Shown here: positions 45,301-53,304 of the stretch, one piece after another
How positions within the stretch are numbered: position 1 is the first letter of the stretch
Layout: each line of letters opens with the position of its first letter
Source: Streptomyces sp. WZ.A104
GTDB taxonomy: Bacteria > Actinomycetota > Actinomycetes > Streptomycetales > Streptomycetaceae
Direction of reading: 5' to 3'
Length of the DNA: 64,000 nt
Assembly (NCBI RefSeq): GCF_002382885.1
Contig: NZ_NWVL01000031.1
Coordinates: 1 to 64,000, forward strand
The notes under the pieces: model-generated
What the model was told of the DNA's origin: nothing
Databases searched by the model: none
What the model saw: the letters and a program-made list of their open reading frames with translations, nothing else
Program-made: the position numbers and the translations under genes

Positions 45301-45851
45301 GGCGCGCCCACGGTGCCCCGTGGGTCAGCGTCGACTGGGACTCATGGCGCTTCGACGACAGCGGCAGCGCCCGAATCGGTGCCGCCGCCGCCCGTACCGC
45401 GATCCGCCGTGAACAGGGCGGTCGGTTGCTGGGCGCGATCCTCGCCTTGGGCGAGGCCCAGGTCGTGGTCTCGACCGTCCCGCTGGCCGAGCGGATCGAG
45501 CGGATCCGTCTTACGTTCGAGCCCAAGAACGACGCCTGGGACCCCGGCGCGGCGGGCCACACGACGAAGGACGAGGTGGGCGCCCTCATCCGGCAGATCA
45601 TCGCCGAGGTCGCCGAGGTGGACGAGATCGCCGATGAGGACGAACTGCTCGCGGTCGGCTGCGACTCGCTCGCACTCCTGGAGGTGGTTTCCCGCGTTGA
45701 GCAGGCACTCCAGGCCAAGCTGCCCCTCGCGGAGTTCTGGGGGTGCACCACCGTCGGCGAGCTCGTGGAGGTCGGCTGGGGCAGCGTGCCCCGGCAGCCC
45801 GAGGGGGAGACCGACGCGGGACAGGAGGCACTGCGCCATCTCGCCGGTTAG
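42330..45851 (+). CDS. AT-less type I polyketide synthase module: KS-KR-ACP
   Basis: 1173 residues. The ketosynthase (1-425) has Cys172 in QSACSS, His308 in EGHGTGT and His348 in NIGH. Then comes a KS-AT-type linker (about 440-505) and the post-AT linker LPTYPWQGERLW (551-562), but the acyltransferase itself with its GHSxG motif is missing. The ketoreductase region (about 590-1060) has the GGLGRIG cofactor loop (829-835), Ser963/964, Tyr977 and Asn981. The ACP Ser1113 lies in GCDSLAL. No thioesterase domain. Malonyl transfer must be in trans. With the preceding A-PCP it could make a statine-like beta-hydroxy-gamma-amino acyl chain (inference). It starts 4 bases after the NRPS stop. Confidence 0.92.
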   Translation: MTTPSNTGRPDIAVVGMAAVLPGAPDLDAFWSLVREGREAVTHGSPRVVEDGTGRRWVRARGVMDGVKDFDAEFFGIPKREAEVLDPQHRHFLQCAWNAMEDAGYDPYRIGEDVAVYSSVGPNTYYESRDFGPRSAAERMLIQLSNGPDTLPTRISYKLGLTGESVNVQSACSSAAVAVHLACEALREGRAGTALVGAASIGTADTLAYEHQDGFILSADGSTRAYDSKGSGYVEGDGVGVLVLRRLADAQRDGDHIHAVIKGSAVNNDGRAKAGFSAPSIEGQSRVIRTALEASGVQAESIGLLEGHGTGTLVGDPIEVRGLTRAYKSFTSKTGYVSLGSVKANIGHLCFASGIAGLLKAILCLKHAELPPMAVLDEINPDIDLDATPFYINRTLRPWEAEVRRAGVSCFGMGGTNAHFVLEQAPEPQPRAETADTDGPYAVLLSGRTEQALRQVKERMREFVAARPDTDLADLAFTLAAGRRPLAHRWAAAVASTAELEQALTGPENDAAAGSTEGGGTAAAVAGEWAAGGNPDWKAAFAARRPRRIALPTYPWQGERLWIEPSAGESASGALLEPEEQAPLADWLYRPVWTRTSLPRPYHRGDLPGTDGAALVIGDGRPMTESVRDELDAAGLTCVLVEPGTEFEADRERRRVRVRPAHAEDAARLVEWAVAEGGPVRKVVHLSSYGGRAADSQEGIALGALSMLNLVRALTGAAQTPEIWVVTENAQPAQGEPTALDLEAAALLGLCRVVPQEHSGISCHCVDFSAGSLPTDVVPRLLAEMSTGQQELEVVYRGEDRLISTVERVEAEPGLPAPLQTDGVYLITGGLGRIGLTIAEQFARTTRVRLALVSRGGLDPADTGGRGQAVRALRELGAEVRVFAADVADEQQMEQVVEQVTEEWGPVNGVVHSAGIEEGRNFSLLADTTTERAIEALRPKVPGIAALDRATRAQPLDFCLVCSSLDTLLGGIAFGIYTAANRYLDSYAHWRRAHGAPWVSVDWDSWRFDDSGSARIGAAAARTAIRREQGGRLLGAILALGEAQVVVSTVPLAERIERIRLTFEPKNDAWDPGAAGHTTKDEVGALIRQIIAEVAEVDEIADEDELLAVGCDSLALLEVVSRVEQALQAKLPLAEFWGCTTVGELVEVGWGSVPRQPEGETDAGQEALRHLAG

Positions 45852-45883
45852 CCCTCGTGCCCACGGACGCCAGCAGACTTGGA

Positions 45884-47098
45884 ATGAAGATGTACGAGAA
45901 TCTTGATCTCGCCAGGGCACGTGCCGAAACGCCCGGGGTCAACCACGTGGTCCACCTCAACAACGCCGGCGCCAGCCTCGCCCCCCTGCCCGTACTCGAT
46001 GTGATGACGGCGTACCTGCGTCTTGAAGGCAGGGTGGGCCCGTACGAGGCGGCGGAGCGTTCCGAGCCTGCCATCGGCAACGCCCACGCGGCGCTCGCCT
46101 CCCTGCTCAACTGCAGCCGCCAGGAGATCGCCATCCTGGACAGCGCGACCCGGGCCTGGGGCCTGGCGATGTCCTCCCTGCCGCTCCGGGCCGGCGACCG
46201 GGTGATCATCTCCGCGGTCGAGTACGGCAGCAACTACCTTTCGCTCCTGCACCTCGCGCAGCGTCTGGAGCTGTCCCTCGAAGTGGCGCCCGTCGACGCG
46301 AACGGCGTGGTCGACGTGGCCGCGCTGGAGGCGATGCTGGACGAGCGGGTCGGGCTGATCGCCATGGTTCATGTCCCCATGCATGACGCCCTGGTCAACC
46401 CGGTGGCCGAGATTGGAATGGTGGCCCGCCGGCACGGCATCCCCTACCTGGTCGACGCATGCCAGTCGGTGGGGCAGCTGCCTGTCGACGTCGCGGAGAT
46501 CGGCTGCGACCTCCTGGTCGGCACGGGACGCAAGTTCCTGCGTGGACCACGGGGAACTGGATTCCTCTATGTGCGTCAGGACATCGCCCACCGTCTTGTA
46601 CCGCCCCTCGTCGGCCTGGACGGCGTCGAATGGCTCTCGGGTACCTACCGGCTGGCGCCCGGTGCCCGCCGCTTCGAGACCTGGGAGACCAACGCGGCCG
46701 CCCGCATCGGCCTCGGCGTCGCCGTCGACTACGCGCTGGGCTGGGGGGTCGAGCGTACGTACGGGCGGATGCAGCGGCTCGCGGCGGATCTGCGTGGGGA
46801 ACTCGCCGGCTTGCCCGGCGTGGTCCTCCACGACCGCGGCCGTGAGCAGTGCGGCACCATCGCGATGTCCTTCGAGGGCTGGGGCGAATTCGAGGTGCGC
46901 AATGCCCTGAAGGACGCGGGGATCAACACATGGGTCTGCCTGGAGAACGCGGCCTGTGTCGACATGCAGCAGCGGGGGCTGAGCACTCTGCTCCGGGTCT
47001 CACCCCACTACTACAACTCGGAGCAGGAGCTGGAACGGTTCTGCAGCGTGCTTGAAGACGTACTCGTCGGCACCCGCCGAGAAAGGGTGTTCGCATGA
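45884..47098 (+). CDS. PLP-dependent class V aminotransferase-fold enzyme
   Basis: A 404-residue cysteine-desulfurase/isopenicillin-N-epimerase-like protein. HLNNAGASLAP lies at the N-terminus, the PLP-binding Asp191 in LVDACQSVGQLP, and the Schiff-base Lys217 in VGTGRKFLRGPRGTGF. The SufS active-site Cys loop (HHCARP) is not present, which argues against desulfurase activity. Enzymes of this fold do epimerisation, elimination, transamination or C-C chemistry. As a cluster-specific PLP enzyme it could act on SAM or on the carrier-bound chain; this is speculation. The start is uncertain (ATG 45884 or GTG 45857), with no strong binding site. The stop overlaps the next start. Confidence 0.85.
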   Translation: MKMYENLDLARARAETPGVNHVVHLNNAGASLAPLPVLDVMTAYLRLEGRVGPYEAAERSEPAIGNAHAALASLLNCSRQEIAILDSATRAWGLAMSSLPLRAGDRVIISAVEYGSNYLSLLHLAQRLELSLEVAPVDANGVVDVAALEAMLDERVGLIAMVHVPMHDALVNPVAEIGMVARRHGIPYLVDACQSVGQLPVDVAEIGCDLLVGTGRKFLRGPRGTGFLYVRQDIAHRLVPPLVGLDGVEWLSGTYRLAPGARRFETWETNAAARIGLGVAVDYALGWGVERTYGRMQRLAADLRGELAGLPGVVLHDRGREQCGTIAMSFEGWGEFEVRNALKDAGINTWVCLENAACVDMQQRGLSTLLRVSPHYYNSEQELERFCSVLEDVLVGTRRERVFA

Positions 47099-47871
47099 CC
47101 ACGACGACGGCCTCCCCCTGGATCAAACGCCCGCGCGTGCTGCCCGAGGCGCGCGCCCGCCTCTTCTGCGTGCCCCACGGCGGCGGCGGCCCGTCCTCCT
47201 TCGCTCGCTGGGTGCCCGGACTGGCCCCGGAAGTGGAGGTGTGCCTGATCCATCTCCCCGGGCGGGAGAGCCGGCTGCGCGAAGAGCCGCTCACTGACCT
47301 GAGGCTCATCGCCGCTCATATCGCCGAGGCCATGGCCCCCCTGCTCGACCGGCCGTTCGCCCTGCTCGGGCACAGCATGGGCGCGATCATCGGGTACGAA
47401 GCCGCCCTGCTGCTGCCCGCGGCGCCGAGCCATGTGTTCGCCTCCGCCTCCCCGCCGCCCCACGGCGTGGAGGAGGAACCGCCGGTCTCACACCTGCCCG
47501 ACGCCGAGTTCCTGGCCGAGGTACGCCGCTCCTACGACGGCATACCGGACGTCGTCTGGAACGACGCGGACCTGATGGCGCTCATGCTGCCCTCGCTGCG
47601 CTCGGACTTCGCGGCGTACGAGGAATACCGGTGGCGGCCGAGCGAGCCGCTGCCTTGCCCCGTCACCGTCCTGGGTGGCAAGGACGACCCGCTGGCACCG
47701 GTCGGAACGCTCTCGGACTGGTCCCGGCTCACCTCGGGGATCTGCCGGACGCTGCTGTTCGACGGCGGGCACTTCTACCTGAACGAGGCCCGCCCGCAGG
47801 TGCAGGACCTGGTGCGCGAGGCCCTGACGACACCGGCACCAGCACCGGCAGCGACGAAAGGGCTCGGGTGA
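47095..47871 (+). CDS. Type II thioesterase
   Basis: A 258-residue alpha/beta hydrolase of the RifR/GrsT group. It has LFCVPHGGGGPSSFARW at the N-terminus, nucleophile Ser94 in LLGHSMGA, the Asp region GGKDDPLAP and catalytic His in FDGGHFYL. Such proteins remove misprimed or stalled acyl groups from PCP and ACP domains. Since neither synthase carries its own thioesterase, it could also take part in product release. The start overlaps the PLP gene stop (ATGA), and its stop overlaps the next GTG (GTGA). Confidence 0.93.
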   Translation: MTTTTASPWIKRPRVLPEARARLFCVPHGGGGPSSFARWVPGLAPEVEVCLIHLPGRESRLREEPLTDLRLIAAHIAEAMAPLLDRPFALLGHSMGAIIGYEAALLLPAAPSHVFASASPPPHGVEEEPPVSHLPDAEFLAEVRRSYDGIPDVVWNDADLMALMLPSLRSDFAAYEEYRWRPSEPLPCPVTVLGGKDDPLAPVGTLSDWSRLTSGICRTLLFDGGHFYLNEARPQVQDLVREALTTPAPAPAATKGLG

Positions 47872-49019
47872 AGATGGCCGTACGCACCTACGGGACGATG
47901 GCGGAGGCCCGTGAAGCGGGTTGGGACGAGCTGTCCCCATCCTGGGACCTTTTCCATTCCGCGGACTGGCTTTCCCTGGAGAGCGAGCAGACCAACCTCC
48001 CGCCCCGGTTCCACCTGGCGGGCGAGGAGGGCTGCCGCCCGGAGGCCGCCTTGGCGGGCTTTCCACTCGACGAGGCCTCCGAACCCTGGCCCTTCATGCG
48101 GGTCGACCGCACGTTGGCCATGCTTGCGGACCGGTACGGAATCCCGGCGCCGGACGGTGCCCTGGCACCCGAGCGGCTCCTGCCCTCCTACCTGTGCGGC
48201 AGCCGCCGGGTGCCGGACACCCTGCTGCTCACCGCCGGGTACGGCGGTACCGACCGGCGGCGGGCCCACACCGGGGAACTCGTCGCGGCAGCCGAGGAGG
48301 AGGCGCGCACCCAGGGCTCCCGCAGCGTGGCCTTCCTCTACGTCGGCGAGGCAGATCCGCTGCGTGAAGTGCTGCGCGAGCGCGGCTATGCGGAGTTCCC
48401 CACGGCCCGCTACGCCACCCTGCACCTGCCGAAGCCCGGATTCGACGCCTACCTCAAGACCCTGCCCGGTGTGCGCCGCCGCAAGGTTGTGAAGGAGCGC
48501 CGGCTGCTGGACGGATCGGGCCTCGAGTACGCGGTACGCCCGCTGACCGGCGATCTCATCCCCGAGCTGGTCCCACTGATGATCAAGCACGGCGCCAAGT
48601 ACGGTCACGCATATACAGAGGAGCAACTCACCCGCACTCTCGAACTGCACGTCAGGCATTGCGGCAGCATGCTGCACGCCTGTACGGCACGTAGTGCGGA
48701 CGGTGTGCTGCGCGGGTTCTCGGCCTTCGTGCAGCGGGGCTCCCGCCTCTATCTGCGGCAGACCGGCTACGACTACGACTGGCTCGGGAAACTGCCGCTC
48801 TACTTCGAGCTCATCTTCTACCGGCCGATCGAGTACGCGGCCGGGGCGGGTGTCACGGCCGTCGACTACGCCGTGGAGTCCGAGCAGACGAAGCTCTCCC
48901 GCGGCTGCACTCTCGAACAGCGCTACGGCTACCTCAAGCTCTTCGACGCGTCTCGGCAGGCGGAGCTGGAGCCGCTGCTGGAGGGAATCCGCAGCATCCA
49001 ACAGCCATCACCTTCCTAG
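47868..49019 (+). CDS. GNAT/FemAB-like acyl- or aminoacyl-transferase
   Basis: A 383-residue protein resembling the peptidoglycan-bridge (FemAB-like) and DUF482-type GNAT proteins. Seen: [21 protein letters not shown] in the first half and [19 protein letters not shown] before a second GNAT-like half that ends with [20 protein letters not shown]. These folds move acyl or aminoacyl groups to an amine. Within this cluster it is a candidate for offloading the carrier-bound chain onto an amino group. GNAT-fold acyl-homoserine-lactone synthases also use SAM and acyl-ACP and release MTA, so a SAM-consuming role is conceivable but unproven. The GTG overlaps the TEII stop; ATG 47874 is an alternative. 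Confidence 0.75.
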   Translation: MKMAVRTYGTMAEAREAGWDELSPSWDLFHSADWLSLESEQTNLPPRFHLAGEEGCRPEAALAGFPLDEASEPWPFMRVDRTLAMLADRYGIPAPDGALAPERLLPSYLCGSRRVPDTLLLTAGYGGTDRRRAHTGELVAAAEEEARTQGSRSVAFLYVGEADPLREVLRERGYAEFPTARYATLHLPKPGFDAYLKTLPGVRRRKVVKERRLLDGSGLEYAVRPLTGDLIPELVPLMIKHGAKYGHAYTEEQLTRTLELHVRHCGSMLHACTARSADGVLRGFSAFVQRGSRLYLRQTGYDYDWLGKLPLYFELIFYRPIEYAAGAGVTAVDYAVESEQTKLSRGCTLEQRYGYLKLFDASRQAELEPLLEGIRSIQQPSPS

Positions 49020-49026
49020 GAGTTCC

Positions 49027-50247
49027 ATGTCCCGCCGTCTGTTCACCTCGGAGTCTGTGACCGAGGGCCATCCGGACAAGATCGCAGACCAGATCAGCGA
49101 CACGATCCTCGACGCACTCCTCACCGAGGACCCGACCTCCCGCGTTGCCGTGGAGACCCTGATCACGACCGGTTTGGTCCACATCGCGGGCGAGGTGACG
49201 ACCAAGGCGTACGCACCGATCGCCTCCCTGGTCCGCGACAAGATCCTGGAGATCGGCTACGACTCCTCGGCGAAGGGCTTCGACGGCGCCTCCTGCGGAG
49301 TCTCGGTGTCCATCGGCGCGCAGTCCCCGGACATCGCGCAGGGCGTCGACGCCGCCTACGAGAAGCGAGTCGAGGGTGCCGCCGGAGGCGCAGAGGGCGA
49401 CGACCTCGACAGGCAGGGCGCCGGCGACCAGGGCCTGATGTTCGGCTACGCCTGCGACGAGACGCCCAGCCTGATGCCGCTGCCGATCGAGCTGGCCCAC
49501 CGGCTCTCGCGGCGCCTGTCCGAGGTGCGAAAGAACGGGACCATCCCGTACCTGCGCCCGGACGGGAAGACCCAGGTCACCGTCGAGTACGACGGCGACA
49601 AGGCAATCCGCCTCGACACGGTCGTCGTCTCCTCGCAGCACGCCCCGGACATCGACTTGGAGCTGCTCGCTCCCGACATTCGTGAGTTCGTCGTCGGGCA
49701 CGTGCTCAAGCAGCTGGCCGAGGACGGCATCGGCCTGGAGACGGACAGTTACCGGCTGCTGGTGAATCCGACCGGCCGCTTCGAGATCGGCGGCCCGATG
49801 GGCGACGCCGGTCTCACCGGCCGCAAGATCATTATCGACACGTACGGCGGTATGGCCCGTCACGGTGGCGGCGCCTTCTCCGGCAAGGACCCGTCGAAGG
49901 TCGACCGCTCCGCCGCCTACGCGATGCGCTGGGTGGCTAAGAACGTCGTGGCCGCTGGTCTGGCCTCGCGCTGCGAGGTCCAGGTCGCGTACGCGATCGG
50001 CAAGGCCGAGCCCGTGGGCCTCTTCGTCGAGACCTTCGGCACCGCCAAGGTGGAGCTCCAGAAGATCGAGGACGCGATCGGTGAGGTCTTCGACCTGCGC
50101 CCGGCCGCGATCATCCGCGACCTGGACCTGCTGCGCCCGATCTACGCCCGGACCGCCACCTACGGTCACTTCGGCCGCGAACTGCCGGACTTCACCTGGG
50201 AACGCACCGACCGCGTCGACGCCCTGCGCAAGGCGGTGCGGGCGTGA
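49027..50247 (+). CDS. metK: S-adenosylmethionine synthetase
   Basis: A 406-residue, full-length MetK. It shows [19 protein letters not shown] at the N-terminus, the ATP-binding [12 protein letters not shown] and the P-loop-like [19 protein letters not shown]. It makes SAM from methionine and ATP. It lies 7 bases after the transferase gene with an AGGAG site, and its stop overlaps the MtnA-Apt start. Placement inside the cluster, directly before the salvage genes, suggests it is a dedicated second copy that boosts SAM for this pathway. A housekeeping metK would lie elsewhere. Confidence 0.96.
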   Translation: MSRRLFTSESVTEGHPDKIADQISDTILDALLTEDPTSRVAVETLITTGLVHIAGEVTTKAYAPIASLVRDKILEIGYDSSAKGFDGASCGVSVSIGAQSPDIAQGVDAAYEKRVEGAAGGAEGDDLDRQGAGDQGLMFGYACDETPSLMPLPIELAHRLSRRLSEVRKNGTIPYLRPDGKTQVTVEYDGDKAIRLDTVVVSSQHAPDIDLELLAPDIREFVVGHVLKQLAEDGIGLETDSYRLLVNPTGRFEIGGPMGDAGLTGRKIIIDTYGGMARHGGGAFSGKDPSKVDRSAAYAMRWVAKNVVAAGLASRCEVQVAYAIGKAEPVGLFVETFGTAKVELQKIEDAIGEVFDLRPAAIIRDLDLLRPIYARTATYGHFGRELPDFTWERTDRVDALRKAVRA

Positions 50248-51809
50248 ACGCGCGCCTGCCCGCAGCGTCGCCGGAGGTCTCCCTCTCCTGGTCGGACGGC
50301 GCGATCGTCACCGTCGACCAGCGTGCCCTGCCGCGCGAGCGCCGCGTCCTGCGGATGACCGAGGTCGACCACGTCGTCGACGCCATCGCCACGCTGGCCG
50401 TGCGCGGGGCACCTGCCATCGGTCTGGCCGGCGCGCTGGGCGTCGCGCTCAGCGCATACGCCCACACCCACGGGGACACCCTCGACGAGGAGGCCGTACG
50501 CGCGGACGCCGAGCGACTGGCCGCGGCCCGCCCCACGGCGGTGAACCTGGCCTGGGCCGTGGGGCGTGTGCTGGCCCGCCTGAGTGGGGGCGCCGACGCG
50601 GTGCTCGCGGAGGGGCTGGAGATGCTGGCCGAGGACGTGGCGGTGAACACCGCCATGGTGCTGCGCGCGGCCGACCTGGTCGAAACGCTCACCCCTGACC
50701 GCCCCTTGCGGCTGCTGACCCATTGCAACACCGGCCGGCTGGCCACGGCCGCGGTCGGGACGGCGCTCGGGACGATCCTCGAACTCTCCCGCCGGGGCAG
50801 GGTCGCCGAGGTGCTCGTCGACGAGACCCGTCCGCTCCTGCAGGGAGCCCGGTTGACTGCCTGGGAACTCGGGGAGGCGCACGTGCCCTACCGGGTGTGC
50901 GTGGACTCGGCCGCCGCCGCGGCGATGTCTCAGGGGCTGGTGGACTGCGTCCTGGTCGGAGCCGACCGCATCACGGCGAACGGGGACACCGCGAACAAGA
51001 TCGGGACCTACGGTCTCGCGGTCGCCGCGGCCCGGCATGGCATCCCGTTCATCGTGGTCGCCCCCGAGTCCACGTGGGACGAACTCCTTTCAGACGGCTC
51101 GCAGATCGTGGTCGAGGAACGCTCCCCGCGAGAGGTGGTGGAGTTCGCGGGTACGCCGACCGCGCCCGACGGTGCCGCCGTGTTCAACCCCGCCTTCGAC
51201 GTCACACCGGCCGAGCTGATCACCGCCGTTGTCACCGAGCGGCGGACCTTCGACGGCGGCCGAGCCGTGCCGTCCGCCGCCGCGGTGCCCGCCGAGCGGA
51301 TAGCCGGCCTCCTGGAGGAGTTCCCCGACCATCCCGCCCCCGGGGTGGTCTTCCGGGACCTGTCGCGCGTCTACGCCGAGCCGGGCCTCCTTGACGCGCT
51401 GGCCGCCCAAGTGGTCGAGGAGACAGGCGGGTCGTTCGACCAAGTGCTGGCCGTGGAGTCCCGGGGCTTCGTGCTCGGAGCGGCCGTCGCGGCCCGCGCG
51501 GGGCTGCCGCTCACTCTGGTCCGCAAGCCCGGGAAGCTGCCGGGAAAGGTGCGCTCGGCAGCGTACGCGCTGGAGTACGGTGAGGACCGGCTGGAGATCC
51601 GTACCGACTCCCTCGCCCCGGGTGAACGGGTGCTGTGCGTCGACGACGTGCTGGCCACCGGCGGGACCCTGGGCGCCGCCGCCCGGCTCGTGGAGGCCTG
51701 CGGAGCGAAGGTGGCGGGCCTCGTGGTCCTCGTCGAGCTGACCGGACTGGGCGGCCGGACCGCCCTGGCCGACCATCCGCTGACAGCACTGTGCGAGGTG
51801 GCGGTATGA
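50244..51809 (+). CDS. mtnA: Fusion of methylthioribose-1-phosphate isomerase (MtnA) and adenine phosphoribosyltransferase
   Basis: 521 residues in two domains. Residues 1 to about 335 are Mtn[16 protein letters not shown], catalytic Cys161 in LLTHCNTG and Asp241 in [12 protein letters not shown]. Residues about 350-521 are an Apt domain: [29 protein letters not shown] and the PRPP-binding loop [14 protein letters not shown] (463-476). MtnA converts methylthioribose-1-phosphate to methylthioribulose-1-phosphate, and Apt converts adenine plus PRPP to AMP. Both substrates are the two products of MtnP, encoded two genes downstream. Both domains keep their key residues. GTG start overlaps the metK stop. 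Confidence 0.94.
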   Translation: MNARLPAASPEVSLSWSDGAIVTVDQRALPRERRVLRMTEVDHVVDAIATLAVRGAPAIGLAGALGVALSAYAHTHGDTLDEEAVRADAERLAAARPTAVNLAWAVGRVLARLSGGADAVLAEGLEMLAEDVAVNTAMVLRAADLVETLTPDRPLRLLTHCNTGRLATAAVGTALGTILELSRRGRVAEVLVDETRPLLQGARLTAWELGEAHVPYRVCVDSAAAAAMSQGLVDCVLVGADRITANGDTANKIGTYGLAVAAARHGIPFIVVAPESTWDELLSDGSQIVVEERSPREVVEFAGTPTAPDGAAVFNPAFDVTPAELITAVVTERRTFDGGRAVPSAAAVPAERIAGLLEEFPDHPAPGVVFRDLSRVYAEPGLLDALAAQVVEETGGSFDQVLAVESRGFVLGAAVAARAGLPLTLVRKPGKLPGKVRSAAYALEYGEDRLEIRTDSLAPGERVLCVDDVLATGGTLGAAARLVEACGAKVAGLVVLVELTGLGGRTALADHPLTALCEVAV

Positions 51810-52459
51810 CGCTGAGTCAGGATGATTCCCTGACGGCCGCACATCAGACGGAGGCGGCGGAACTGGCCCGCTTCTCGCGGCTGTTCTACGAGCGAGGCTG
51901 GATGCCCGGCACCTCGGGGAACCTCTCCGTGCGGCTGCCCGGCGAGGCCGCGGACACCGCGCTGATCACGGCCAGCGGCCGCGACAAGGGCGAGCTCACC
52001 GCCCAGGACATGGTCGCGGTGCGCGCCGAGACCGGCGAGGTGCTGCGCCCCGGGGGGTTGCGAGCCTCGGCCGAGACCTCCATCCATGCCGCGGTCTACC
52101 GGACCACACCGGCGGGCGCGGTGATCCACGTGCACTCCCCGTATGCGACGGTGATGGCCTGCCGGGCGGCGGACCGCGAGCGCCTGGCCACCCTGGAACT
52201 CACCCGGTTCGAGCTGCTGAAGGGGCTGGGCCTGGACGCGGGGGAGCGGACCGAGGTGCCGGTCTTCCCCAACTGGCCCCACGTACCGCGGATCGCCGAC
52301 GAGGTGGCCGACCACCTGAGCCGTGCGCGGGAATGTCCGCCCGGGCTGCTGATCGCCGACCACGGCATCACCGTCTGGGGGAGCGACCTCGCCCAGGCCC
52401 GCAACCGTCTGGAGTGTTTCGAGGCGATCTGCCAGTTGCTCGCCATCGGCGTGGGCTGA
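51806..52459 (+). CDS. mtnB: Methylthioribulose-1-phosphate dehydratase
   Basis: A 217-residue class II aldolase-fold protein. It has RGWMPGTSGNLSVRL at the N-terminus, the catalytic Glu region in GGLRASAETSIHAAVYR, metal-binding His residues in VIHVHSPYATVMAC and a third in LIADHGITVWG. MtnB dehydrates methylthioribulose-1-phosphate to the diketo compound used by MtnC. The start overlaps the upstream stop (ATGA). Confidence 0.93.
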   Translation: MTLSQDDSLTAAHQTEAAELARFSRLFYERGWMPGTSGNLSVRLPGEAADTALITASGRDKGELTAQDMVAVRAETGEVLRPGGLRASAETSIHAAVYRTTPAGAVIHVHSPYATVMACRAADRERLATLELTRFELLKGLGLDAGERTEVPVFPNWPHVPRIADEVADHLSRARECPPGLLIADHGITVWGSDLAQARNRLECFEAICQLLAIGVG

Positions 52460-52509
52460 CCGCCGGCGCCGCTCGGGAACACCCGTCACACGTATTCAGG
52501 AGGAATCCC

Positions 52510-53304
52510 ATGGCAGACATCGCCGTCATCGGCGGCAGCGGCTTCTACGAGCTGCTGGACGACGCGGAACGTATCGAGGTCGACACCCCGTTCGGGGCGC
52601 CGTCGGACGAGATCACCGTGGGCACGGTCGGCGGCCGCGACGTCGCGTTCCTGCCCCGGCACGGGAAGGACCACCGGTTCCCCGCCCACCGGATCAACTA
52701 CCGCGCCAACCTGTGGGCCCTGCGCTCGCTCGGAGTCCGGCAGATCCTCGCGCCCTGCGCGGTCGGTTCGCTGCGGCGCGAGCTGGGCCCGGGCTCGATC
52801 GTCGTCCCCGACCAGATCGTGGACCGGACCACCGGCCGGATCCAGACCTTCTACGACCGGGGCGCGGTGCACGTGTCCTTCGCCGACCCGTACTGCCCGC
52901 ACGGGCGGACCGCCGCGCTCAAGGCCGCGGCCGCCTCGGCCACCCCTGCGACCGACGGCGGCGCGATGGTAGTCATCGACGGGCCGCGCTTCTCGACCCG
53001 GGCGGAATCGCAGTGGTACGCGTCGGCCGGCTGGTCGCTGGTGAACATGACCGGGCACCCGGAAGCCGTCCTCGCCCGCGAACTCGCCCTCTGCTACACC
53101 TCGGTGGCGCTCGTTACGGACCTCGACGCCGGCATCAGCGCAGAGGAGAGCGTCTCCCAGGAAGAGGTCTTCAAGGTGTTCGCGCAGAACGTCCGGCGGC
53201 TGCGGGAGATCATCCTGGAGACCGTCAAGGAACTGTCCGTGGCACGCACCTGCGGCTGCTCCGAGGTCCTCGACGGCATGACCGTGCCGCTGGACCTGCC
53301 GTGA
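52510..53304 (+). CDS. mtnP: 5'-methylthioadenosine phosphorylase
   Basis: A 264-residue family 2 nucleoside phosphorylase. It has IAVIGGSGFYELL at the start, FLPRHGKDHRFPAHRINYRA, GPRFSTRAESQWY and NMTGHPEAVLARE, all as in MTAP/MTIP enzymes. It phosphorolyses MTA to adenine and methylthioribose-1-phosphate. The CPHG/SADP-type stretch (FADPYCPHGR) is normal for the group. An AGGAGG site (spanning 52498-52503) precedes the ATG. Its stop overlaps the aminotransferase start. Methylthioinosine preference cannot be excluded by eye, but the fused Apt argues for MTA. Confidence 0.93.
   Translation: MADIAVIGGSGFYELLDDAERIEVDTPFGAPSDEITVGTVGGRDVAFLPRHGKDHRFPAHRINYRANLWALRSLGVRQILAPCAVGSLRRELGPGSIVVPDQIVDRTTGRIQTFYDRGAVHVSFADPYCPHGRTAALKAAAASATPATDGGAMVVIDGPRFSTRAESQWYASAGWSLVNMTGHPEAVLARELALCYTSVALVTDLDAGISAEESVSQEEVFKVFAQNVRRLREIILETVKELSVARTCGCSEVLDGMTVPLDLP

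Noticed and set aside
45884-47098. Calling the cluster PLP enzyme a cysteine desulfurase
   Set aside because: The fold matches but the HHCARP-type active Cys loop, present in the real SufS at 60743-62005, is missing.
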